DNA of 28,048 nt, from the NCBI GenBank assembly GCA_964591605.1, contig CAZQEN010000056.1, positions 1 to 28,048 on the forward strand, given 5' to 3'. Within the stretch, counting starts at the first letter, position 1. Each line of letters begins with the position of its first letter. Below, one piece after another: positions 16,877 to 23,890 of this stretch. This stretch comes from CAYLLT01 sp964591605 (GTDB taxonomy: Bacteria; Planctomycetota; Phycisphaerae; UBA1845; PWPN01). The translations under genes and the position numbers were made by a program. The notes beneath the pieces are model-generated. The model was not told the origin of the DNA. It saw nothing but the letters and a program-made list of their open reading frames with translations, and did not search any database.

Positions 16877-17164
16877 ATGCATCGTCGCGCGCTCCATCTG
16901 CTGGCACTTGTCGCGTTCTGGACCGCCTCCAACGGTCTGGCGCTCATTCTGCACCAGCACAGCGAAGGCCAGCATCACCAGACGGAAAAGTGCTCGGTCT
17001 GCCATGATCTGCTAACCTCCTCAAAGGCCCTGTCCGGTGATTCGCCGGTGGTTGTGCCCGGCAGCGCGTCATCTGAGCTGCTGGCGATCGCGGCCGCTCA
17101 GACGCCCGTTACCAGAGCGTTCAATCCAGCCGTCTCGCCGCGGGCGCCTCCCTTCCCCGCCTGA
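16877..17164 (+). CDS. Small exported His/Cys-rich protein
   Basis: A 95-residue protein with GAAGGG 6 nt before the ATG. The signal segment (LHLLALVAFWTASNGLALIL) is followed at once by HQHSEGQHHQTEKCSVCHDLL: five His and a CxxC pair followed by His within about 20 residues, a clear soft-metal ligand set. The C-terminal half is hydrophobic and ends PRAPPFPA, an ending I recall from small DUF2946-like exported proteins near metal-homeostasis genes. CSVCH also reads as a c-type haem site, but the small size and surrounding histidines favour metal binding. It heads a block with prepilin and All3515-like genes. Confidence 0.65.
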   Translation: MHRRALHLLALVAFWTASNGLALILHQHSEGQHHQTEKCSVCHDLLTSSKALSGDSPVVVPGSASSELLAIAAAQTPVTRAFNPAVSPRAPPFPA

Positions 17165-17270
17165 TTCAGCTCCGTTTGCACTCCCCTGAGAGTGGGAAAT
17201 GAACGTCCGCACGGGCGAAGGCTCGGCGCGCAGACCACGACGCGCCGGCCGACGCACCCGTCCGGCCACC

Positions 17271-17292
17271 TGTAGCGGTTATAGCCACTACA
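17271..17292. promoter_or_regulatory. 22-bp operator-like dyad before the prepilin gene
   Basis: TGTAGCGGTTA and TAGCCACTACA are inverted repeats at 9 of 11 positions per half with no spacer. The dyad ends 15 nt before the ATG at 17308. Its length, A/T centre (TTATAG) and promoter-proximal position fit a dimeric repressor such as a Fur/Zur-family protein. A weak RNA hairpin is the alternative. Confidence 0.35.
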
Positions 17293-17307
17293 AACGGATG
17301 AGATCCC

Positions 17308-18111
17308 ATGATTGCCCGGCATGCGCCCGGTCGGCGTGCGTTCACGCTGATCGAGATTCTCGTTGTCGTCGCCATGATCGCCCTGCTCGTCGCGATTCTG
17401 CTGCCCGCCCTCACCAGGGCACGGGTGGCCGCGCGGCGAACCATGTGCCTGACCAACATCAGGAGCATGGAGCAGGCCCACTGGCTGTATATGACCTCGA
17501 ACAACGGCTACCTGATCCAGGCCGGATTGGGGCACCGTGACGAGGCCGACAGCCAGGTCGCATGGTTCGCGACGATGCAGAAAATCTATCGCGACAAGCT
17601 CATGCTCCGCTCGCCGGTGGACGACAGTCCGCACTGGCCGGCGGCACAGGGCGGTGCGGGCGTGCCTGTGCCGGGCAAGCGGCCGACAGAATACCCGTTC
17701 CGCCGGACGAGCTATGGGATCAATGACTTCCTTTCGTCGCGCTACTGGGACCCGACCCATCCGGACAGCCCGGGGGCCGTGATCCTCAGCGAGGCGGGGC
17801 CGGTCTCGTGGGCGAAGATCGAGAAGATTCCCAATCCGTCGCGGATCGCGCATTTCCTGTTCATGGCCATGCAGGGCGAGTTCGCTGGCGCCGAGCACCC
17901 TCACATCTATGAGTGGGACACCACGTTTCCGCCCGCCAAGGCGGCGACGCAGGTGCAGATCGACGCCCACGGCGGCCCCGAGCAGAACAGGCTCTCGGTC
18001 GCTCCGTACGGGTTTCTCGACGGCCATGCCGAAGCCGCCCAGTTTCAGAAGGTGTACACGGATATGAACCACAATCTGTTCGATCCCTTTCTGTTTCGTC
18101 GCAAGTATTGA
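17308..18111 (+). CDS. Type IV prepilin-like protein
   Basis: A 267-residue protein with a short basic leader and the class III signal RR-A11-F12-TLIE16 followed by a long hydrophobic helix (ILVVVAMIALLVAILLPAL). Ala rather than the usual Gly precedes the cleavage site. Arg/Cys-rich RARVAARRTMCLTNIRSM and a beta-rich globular part follow. Near the end is YGFLDGHAEAAQF, the DG part of the planctomycete H-X9-DG signature, but no His lies exactly ten residues before it. Such proteins are processed by prepilin peptidase and form pseudopili or stay as surface proteins. It is 58 nt upstream of the PEP-CTERM gene and probably in its operon. Confidence 0.82.
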   Translation: MIARHAPGRRAFTLIEILVVVAMIALLVAILLPALTRARVAARRTMCLTNIRSMEQAHWLYMTSNNGYLIQAGLGHRDEADSQVAWFATMQKIYRDKLMLRSPVDDSPHWPAAQGGAGVPVPGKRPTEYPFRRTSYGINDFLSSRYWDPTHPDSPGAVILSEAGPVSWAKIEKIPNPSRIAHFLFMAMQGEFAGAEHPHIYEWDTTFPPAKAATQVQIDAHGGPEQNRLSVAPYGFLDGHAEAAQFQKVYTDMNHNLFDPFLFRRKY

Positions 18112-18135
18112 TTCAACGACTGGAAAGCAATGACC

Positions 18136-18153
18136 CGCCCGTACATGCGGGCG
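18136..18153. repeat. Short hairpin between prepilin and PEP-CTERM genes
   Basis: CGCCCG and CGGGCG flank the loop TACATG immediately upstream of the AAAGGA ribosome binding site of the gene at 18170. It could attenuate transcription or be one of the short dispersed palindromes of this genome. Confidence 0.35.
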
Positions 18154-18169
18154 TGAAAGGATAATGGAA

Positions 18170-18979
18170 ATGAAGCGTTGTGTTTTCTCGTTCGGCTTCT
18201 GTGTTTCCTTGACACTCGGTTCAATGGCCGCCGCGCACACGGATGTGCTCATCACGCGCGACGGCGACCGGATCGTCACCGGCGGTTACGACTTTGATGC
18301 ATCGCCGGGCGAGGAGGTCGTCGCGCCGCCGGTCCGTGAGTTCGGCTACGATTTCGGCGAGGTACCCGGCCAGCCGCACTTCGCCGAGGACCCCGGCCTG
18401 GTGGCGCCGGCGGGGATATTCCCGGCCGGCACGAGCTTCAGTTTTTCGCTGCTGGATGACCTGAAGTTCTGGGACGGAGCCGGATTCGGACCGGTTCCCG
18501 GCGGTGAGTCGCTGCTGATCGAAAAGGGCTCGCTGAGCGTGATGCTGGGTACGGGCGAGAGTCTGCCCAAGCCCGGGTTCACGTTCGGCACCGCCTCAGG
18601 CGCGCTGACCGGCCTGCAGCTCCACGAGCATCTGGAGATCACACTGCTGGGCAGCAACGGCGACTTCACACCTCCGGCCGCCGACGGCATCTACCTGCTC
18701 TCGATGCTGCTGCACGGCACTGGAGGGCTGGAGGATTCCGAGCCGTTCTGGCTTGTCTACAACCACGGCGTCGATGAAGAAGACCACGATCTCGCGATTG
18801 ACTGGGTGCAGCAGAACCTGGTGCCCGAACCGGGCGCCCTGATGCTCCTGGGATTCGGTCTGTGGCCACCGCTCATTCGCCGGCGCCGCCCTCAGTGTGG
18901 CAGCAGCGCCCCGCCTGAGCGGTTCACAGCGCAACCCGGCTGCACAGGCGTAGCCGAAGGCGCCGGAGCCACGGCATAG
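18170..18979 (+). CDS. All3515-like secreted protein with PEP-CTERM anchor
   Basis: A 269-residue protein; the second ATG (18170) is preferred because AAAGGA lies 8 nt upstream, against 2 nt for the ATG at 18164. The signal peptide ends at SMAAAH. The mature domain begins HTDVLITRDGDRIVTGGYDF and contains FAEDPGLVAPAG, DDLKFWDGAGFGPVPGGE, LQLHEHLEI and DGIYLLSMLLHG. I recall this pattern from the All3515-type, Zur-repressed PEP-CTERM family. The sorting signal is VPEPGALMLLGFGL, then RRRR; exosortase would use it. Unusually, 26-28 residues follow the basic cluster where the protein should end. The paralogue at 19128 has the same ectodomain and a different tail. Confidence 0.8.
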   Translation: MKRCVFSFGFCVSLTLGSMAAAHTDVLITRDGDRIVTGGYDFDASPGEEVVAPPVREFGYDFGEVPGQPHFAEDPGLVAPAGIFPAGTSFSFSLLDDLKFWDGAGFGPVPGGESLLIEKGSLSVMLGTGESLPKPGFTFGTASGALTGLQLHEHLEITLLGSNGDFTPPAADGIYLLSMLLHGTGGLEDSEPFWLVYNHGVDEEDHDLAIDWVQQNLVPEPGALMLLGFGLWPPLIRRRRPQCGSSAPPERFTAQPGCTGVAEGAGATA

Positions 18980-19000
18980 GGGCATCCCAGGACTCCATGA

Positions 19001-19075
19001 AAAAACTCACGCAGAGGCGCCGAGCACTCAGAGAGTACAGATCTGAGATTGGAGATTTGAGACTCGCAGTTCCCT
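19001..19075. repeat. Degenerate dispersed-repeat remnant
   Basis: The spacer between the two All3515-like genes contains CTCACGCAGAGGCGCCGAG followed by about three degenerate units of TCTGAGATT, TGGAGATTT, TGAGACT (19043-19066). Both words resemble low-complexity intergenic repeats found in large planctomycete genomes. No ORF or promoter is evident here. Confidence 0.4.
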
Positions 19076-19127
19076 CTGCGGGCTGTGCGGTCAAGATGGT
19101 AGCTGGATCTATTCAGGCAGGCAGGCC

Positions 19128-20042
19128 ATGTCCGAAATGAAGACTCGGTTGATCATCATTTCCGTCCTTCTGGCGGATGCGTCGATTCTCCGCGCTCAGG
19201 ATTGTGATCCGCAGGGTCACCTGGACATCGGCGTCACCGTCCAGAACAGTCAGATCGTCACGGGTGTGTTTGATTTTAACGGCCAGGCCGTCGTCGAGCC
19301 GGGCACGCGCGTCTGGGGCGGGCAGTTCCAGGGCAACCCGCTCGATCCGTTTTTCACCGACGATCCGGGCTACGGCGCATTGAGCGGAAGCGGCCTGCCG
19401 CAGGGCAGCGCGCTGGCGTTCGATGTGCTCGACGATCTCAAGTACTGGAGTGGGGCCGGCACGATCAGCTTCGGTCCCGTGCCCAGCGGCGAACAACTCC
19501 GCATCCGGCTGGGCGGCCAGAACCGGTTTGTCGGGACAGGAACCGGCTTTCTGGCAGGGTACAATCTGCAATTCGCCGGCGCCGGCGGCACGATCCACGT
19601 GCATACCAGCTTTTTCCTCCACGGCTCCGACGGCAACGCCGTCCCCGCCAGTCAGGACGGCATCGAGGCCACCCCCGGGATCTACCTGCTCACGCTGCGC
19701 CTGCGCAGCAGCGACACTTCGATCGCCGCGTCGGCCCCGCTCTACGTTGTCTTCGGCAACGGCGTCGATGCGTGCCTGCATTGCACGGTGCTCAACCACG
19801 TCGGCGCGCATCTGGCCCATGACCGTCCCCCGGCCGACCTGACGTTTGACCGATTTGTCGATTTTCTAGACATCGCGCGGATGCACACCTGCTCGACGGG
19901 CGCGAACGTCCCCTGGATCGACCCCTGCTGCCAGGACGCCGACCTCGACGGCGACGGCGATATCGACATGGACGATTGGGGCCGGTTTCAACGCTGCTAC
20001 TCCGGACCCGTCACATCGGCAGATCCGGACTGCGGCCAGTAG
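19128..20042 (+). CDS. All3515-like secreted protein with dockerin-like tail
   Basis: A 304-residue protein (ATG 19128; ATG 19137 is possible, and both give a signal peptide ending near LRAQ). The mature part aligns with the PEP-CTERM protein upstream: HLDIGVTVQNSQIVTGVFDF, FFTDDPGYGALSGSGLPQGS, DDLKYWSGAG, FGPVPSGEQLRI, IHVHTSFFLHG and GIYLLTLRL. Instead of a PEP-CTERM tail it ends with a linker and a dockerin-like pair: a degenerate first unit (FVDFLDIARMHTC) and a good calcium loop, DLDGDGDIDMDDW. FVVFGNGVDACLHC-like text (FGNGVDACLHCTVLNH) adds Cys/His ligands. This suggests a shared ligand but different surface attachment. The promoter is not obvious in the 148-bp spacer upstream. Confidence 0.8.
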   Translation: MSEMKTRLIIISVLLADASILRAQDCDPQGHLDIGVTVQNSQIVTGVFDFNGQAVVEPGTRVWGGQFQGNPLDPFFTDDPGYGALSGSGLPQGSALAFDVLDDLKYWSGAGTISFGPVPSGEQLRIRLGGQNRFVGTGTGFLAGYNLQFAGAGGTIHVHTSFFLHGSDGNAVPASQDGIEATPGIYLLTLRLRSSDTSIAASAPLYVVFGNGVDACLHCTVLNHVGAHLAHDRPPADLTFDRFVDFLDIARMHTCSTGANVPWIDPCCQDADLDGDGDIDMDDWGRFQRCYSGPVTSADPDCGQ

Positions 20043-20156
20043 CCGGGAGTACTTTGCACCCGTCCGCTGCAATAGGCGGGCAGGCAATCTAAGCGACAGG
20101 AGGCTCGGAGCACGAGGCCGGGCGCGGCATCTGCCTGCTGCCCCTCCTGTGTGTGC

Positions 20157-22685
20157 TCAGCGGCTTTCGTCCCCATCGAAAACGCCATTCCCATCGTGAT
20201 CGATGCCGATCCGCGTCTCGGAGCCCAGCGGCACCACCGTCCAGGTCTGTTCCGCGCCGGGGCCGCACAGGGCCCGCAGGGACGCCGCATCGATCTGTTC
20301 GCCGGCACGGTCGGCCTGGAAGGTTTTGCTCCCGATGTACGCGTACCCGCGCGGCACGCCCGCAACCCGGCCGTGAACCACCAGCCCCACCTTCCCGCCG
20401 TCGGCCAGGCTCAGCATCAGGCCGAGCAGTGACTCCGTCTCGGGCGCAAGGCCGCTCGAAGCGGCCAGCGTGACCTGCGTCCCCACTGCCGGCGGAACGT
20501 CGCCCGGAAACGACCGCAGAAACGCCTCCAGATCCCTCCGCTGCTGCTCCCCCGCTTCCCCGATCGGAAACCGGAAGACCTCGAAGTGCAGGAACTCCGG
20601 AATCGTGCCGAAACGCCCGTCGTGGACGAAGCCGAAGCCGCTGTCGTTGTCGAACGAATCCTTGCGGAAGCCGCTCTTCTTGTACAGCCCGCGGAGCTGC
20701 GGCACTTTCATGCTCGCGCCGGCCAGCTCGCTGCCCGGAGTGATCGACTGGTTCGTGCCCAGCGATCCCGCATGACAGCGGTTGCAGTTGAACACGTTGC
20801 GATCGTGGTTGCCCGAGGTGAACACGATCTCGCCGAAGCTCGGGCTCCCCTCCCCCAGCCACCCCTTCAGACTGTCGTCGAGGTTGCGGTTCGGGTTGCC
20901 CGGGTACCTGATCGTCGACAGGAACGCCCGCAGATCCGCCAGTTCCTGCTCCGTCAGCTCGCGCTCGCCGCCGAGCAGGCCGGTGAACGCCGCGTTGAAG
21001 TGCGAGAGGCTCGCCCGGTCGCCCCGCCAGTGCAGCGGCTCGGTGCCGATGATCGACTGCAGGCTTTGCGTGACCATCGGCCCCTTCATCGGGTGAAAGT
21101 CCTCGCAGTGCACCTCGCCCCGCAGCCCATCCAGCGAGTCGCACTGCTGATCGAACGGCTGCACCTGCCCCGCCGGGTTTCCCAGATCCCACGCGAGCCC
21201 GTCCATCCGCGCATCGAGGTGACAGCCCGCGCACGCCGTCACCCCCAGGCCGGAGGTCCGCCGCGCGTCGTACAGCAACGGACGGCCAACCTTCACCTCC
21301 GCCGGCGTGGGGTCAAACATGGCGACCCGCCCCACCTCCGCCAGATCTGACGCGTCCAGGATCGAGATCGTCGCATCGAAGCGGTTGAGCACGTAGAGCC
21401 GCCCCCGCGCCTCGTCCAGCACCAGCCCGGTCGGACCCGCCCCGACGTCCGCCTGCCCGAGGCGCCCCCCGGACGCGTCGATCGCAATCACGTTGTTGCT
21501 GCCCATGCCGCTGACATACCCGATCGCGCCGTCGGATCGCCATGCGATGCCGCGCGGATCGGCCAGCGACAGACTCCGCAGATCCGCCGGCACCTGCGAC
21601 AGCCCCTGTGCATACGCATCCGCCAGGTGCGGATTCAGATCGACGACCCGCCTGGCAGACCCCGCGTCGCCTCGGTCCGGGTCGACCACCGCCGCCACCG
21701 TCCGCACGAAGCGCCCGGCCAGGTTCGGTTCAAAGCGGATCACGTTGGACGCTTCGGTCCCCACGACCACCACCCGACCGTCGGGCCGGGCCGCCAACTG
21801 CATGTTCGCCGTCATGAGCCCCCTCACGTACCGGACGGCCAGCGAGGTCGTGTCGATGATCGCCAGGTCGTGATCGTGCACGTCCCATCCGACTTTCGCG
21901 GACCAGTCGCGCCCGTTGTCGTCCAGCCAGCGCCCCGAGCTCACTTCCTTCTGCACGATCAGGCTCACGCGCGGCGGACCGCCCATCCCAGGCGTCAGTG
22001 ACGGGACAAATCCACTCTCAACATTACCCGGCGGGTTTTCACCACCGTAGGGCGAGTCCGGCTGATCGACAATCTCGGGCGCCAGCACGGTCGTGTGGTT
22101 GCCCGACTCGAAGACGGCCGCGTAGACCCGCGAACCGTCAGCGCTGACCGCCAGCGCCCGCGGATCATGGGCGGCGATGGGCAGAACCACCGGCGCCCCG
22201 TCGAGGTTGTCCAGGTCATAAACCAGCACGCGTGAGGGCTCGAGGCACGAGACAAACGCCCGCCCCGCCGCGAAAACGACATCGCCCGGCTCGTCACCCA
22301 CGCGAAGCGTCCGGACCACGGCGAGGGCATCCAGGTCCACCACGCTGACGCTGTCGGAGAGGCGGTTGACCACCCACGCCTCCTGCGCGCTCCGCGCCCG
22401 CACCGACACCGGATCAAGGCCCACCGCAATCCGACCAGCCTCTAAAGGCATACCTGAACTCAGGTCGAAGACCGCCAGCGAATTGTCAGCCGTGTTGACC
22501 GCCAGCAGCCGCAAGCCGTCCGGCGTCAGCCCCAGCGGCGAGACATGGGGCGACTCGAAGTTCACGAAGCTGGCCGCGATACTGCCGGGAGTGGGAACCG
22601 TACCGGGCGGGTTCGGGCAGCCGCAGCAGGTCGCCAGACCCACATAAAGAACACTCGACATCCAGGGCGGGCATCGGCGGCGCAT
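20157..22685 (-). CDS. YVTN-propeller / di-haem cytochrome lipoprotein
   Basis: An 842-residue protein; AAGGAG lies 9 nt before the ATG at 22685. The signal segment ends in CCGCP, a lipobox-like site. Residues about 35-470 are YVTN/YncE-type propeller repeats (LLAVNTADNSLAVFDL, AWVVNRLSDSVSVVDL, LYVLNRFDATISILDA). Residues about 475-830 form a c-type cytochrome module of the di-haem peroxidase/MauG-like group, with two haem sites, C485-A-G-C488-H489 and C634-N-R-C637-H638, and the phrase HWRGDRASLSHFNAAFTGL usual between them. It should be periplasmic or surface-bound and carry electrons or oxidise a partner. It ends with a calcium-like loop, DHDGNGVFDGDES. It converges with the gene at 19128. 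Confidence 0.85.
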   Translation of the reverse strand: MRRRCPPWMSSVLYVGLATCCGCPNPPGTVPTPGSIAASFVNFESPHVSPLGLTPDGLRLLAVNTADNSLAVFDLSSGMPLEAGRIAVGLDPVSVRARSAQEAWVVNRLSDSVSVVDLDALAVVRTLRVGDEPGDVVFAAGRAFVSCLEPSRVLVYDLDNLDGAPVVLPIAAHDPRALAVSADGSRVYAAVFESGNHTTVLAPEIVDQPDSPYGGENPPGNVESGFVPSLTPGMGGPPRVSLIVQKEVSSGRWLDDNGRDWSAKVGWDVHDHDLAIIDTTSLAVRYVRGLMTANMQLAARPDGRVVVVGTEASNVIRFEPNLAGRFVRTVAAVVDPDRGDAGSARRVVDLNPHLADAYAQGLSQVPADLRSLSLADPRGIAWRSDGAIGYVSGMGSNNVIAIDASGGRLGQADVGAGPTGLVLDEARGRLYVLNRFDATISILDASDLAEVGRVAMFDPTPAEVKVGRPLLYDARRTSGLGVTACAGCHLDARMDGLAWDLGNPAGQVQPFDQQCDSLDGLRGEVHCEDFHPMKGPMVTQSLQSIIGTEPLHWRGDRASLSHFNAAFTGLLGGERELTEQELADLRAFLSTIRYPGNPNRNLDDSLKGWLGEGSPSFGEIVFTSGNHDRNVFNCNRCHAGSLGTNQSITPGSELAGASMKVPQLRGLYKKSGFRKDSFDNDSGFGFVHDGRFGTIPEFLHFEVFRFPIGEAGEQQRRDLEAFLRSFPGDVPPAVGTQVTLAASSGLAPETESLLGLMLSLADGGKVGLVVHGRVAGVPRGYAYIGSKTFQADRAGEQIDAASLRALCGPGAEQTWTVVPLGSETRIGIDHDGNGVFDGDESR

Positions 22686-22885
22686 CGGACAGGGCTCCTT
22701 GGCCTCGGAGCGACCGGTGGTGCACCTGTCTCATACCACGTCGCGTTGCCCGAAACCAACCTCTCTTATCGGCAGTTCAGAGGGCTGCGCCCGGCAGTCG
22801 GCACCGGTCCGTGCTGAAACGATTCAGAACGCCGGACCACCCTGGGTTGGCGGGCAGTCCTGCCTCGCGGGAATCGCAAAAACGG

Positions 22886-23695
22886 TCAGGGCAGGGCCGG
22901 CAGGTTCGGAAAGGCATTCATCCACTTGCGCTCGCCGCTGAGCATCCTGAAGAAGCAGTATGCGAAGTAATCCATCGCCCGGATGTTGTTGTCGTCGTAG
23001 AGCTTGGCGGCAACGGTCGCCAGCGATTCCTCCACCCGCGACAACTGCACGCTGCCGTCGGCATAACCCGCGTTCACGCCGCCCCGGTGCGGCCACACGC
23101 CCTTCTTCTGGCGCTTGTCCACCTTGCCGACAAACACGCAGCAATGCAGGGCCTCGCGCACCTTGAGCTGCTCGAGCTTGGCGCTGAGCCGCACGCCCTT
23201 CTTGTAGGTATCCACCTGCCCGTTCAGAAAGTACGCGTAGCTCGTGGCAACGCCTTCCGCCCCGTTGGGCGCCACAAAGCTCCACCCCTCGGGGTAGACG
23301 TGCGGATACTCCCGGTACGACGGGCAGTAGAAGATCCTCGGGTCCTTGACGATGCGGCTCGAATACAGCAGGCCGTGGTGCACGTACCCCCGCGGCGGGT
23401 AGGGGCTCTTGCCGAAGTTCTGCCACACCAGCCACGTCAGCGACGCGTTCATGTACGGCATGCTGTAGGGCACTTCCCCCTTGTACGAACTGCTGTACAT
23501 GTTCATCGCCGCTGCAAACTGCTTCTGATTGCTGGCGCACAGCGTCCGCTTCGCCTGATCCTTGGCCTTCGCCAGCGCCGGCAGCAGGATCGCCACCAGC
23601 AACGCCATGATGGCCACCACCACCAGCACTTCGATCAAGGTAAACCCCGCACCGGCGCGCCTCCACCCGAATCTTGTGCAGCGCTCAACCACCAT
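22886..23695 (-). CDS. Type IV prepilin-like protein with H-X9-DG motif
   Basis: A 269-residue protein from the ATG at 23695 (AGGA 6 nt upstream); the frame is open to 23755. The prepilin signal is GAG17-F18-TLIE22, followed by the hydrophobic helix VLVVVAIMALLVAILLPALAKAK. The globular part carries an exact H-X9-DG signature, H203 to D213-G214 (HRGGVNAGYADGS), the hallmark of the large planctomycete family of secreted pseudopilin-like proteins. Cys residues at CPSYREYP and HCCVF may form disulphides or bind metal. It is upstream of and on the same strand as the propeller-cytochrome gene, with a 200-nt gap. Confidence 0.88.
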   Translation of the reverse strand: MVVERCTRFGWRRAGAGFTLIEVLVVVAIMALLVAILLPALAKAKDQAKRTLCASNQKQFAAAMNMYSSSYKGEVPYSMPYMNASLTWLVWQNFGKSPYPPRGYVHHGLLYSSRIVKDPRIFYCPSYREYPHVYPEGWSFVAPNGAEGVATSYAYFLNGQVDTYKKGVRLSAKLEQLKVREALHCCVFVGKVDKRQKKGVWPHRGGVNAGYADGSVQLSRVEESLATVAAKLYDDNNIRAMDYFAYCFFRMLSGERKWMNAFPNLPALP

Positions 23696-23757
23696 GCGGC
23701 ATCCTGTGAAAGGAACTCGCCCCTGCCTTCTTTTCCTTCGGCCTTTCTCCACCATTC

Positions 23758-23786
23758 TGTCTACACAAAATCGCCGCTTTTGTCAA
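23758..23786 (-). promoter_or_regulatory. Sigma-70-like promoter of the second prepilin gene
   Basis: On the minus strand, a perfect TTGACA (23786-23781), a 17-nt spacer and TAGACA (23763-23758, 3 of 6) preceded by TGTG. The region is AT-rich against its surroundings and leaves a leader of about 55 nt before the ATG at 23695. Confidence 0.5.
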
Positions 23787-23865
23787 CAGCAAACAGCGTC
23801 TCCGCGTGCCTTTCCAGAGCCGTCTGAGCGCAGCGACGCGATCCAGGGTGTGCGGCACCCCGATC

Positions 23866-23880
23866 CCGATCGCTGATCGG
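23866..23880 (-). terminator. Weak hairpin after the phosphodiesterase gene
   Basis: CCGATC and GATCGG flank GCT, 10 nt beyond the stop of the minus-strand gene ending at 23891. No U tract follows, so it is only a possible terminator. Confidence 0.25.
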
Positions 23881-23890
23881 ACGCGAGGCG

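Noticed and set aside
20096..20150. ACAGGAGG and CCTCCTGT as a terminator between converging genes.
   Set aside because: The 8-bp arms are 39 nt apart with no U tract; too weak to call.
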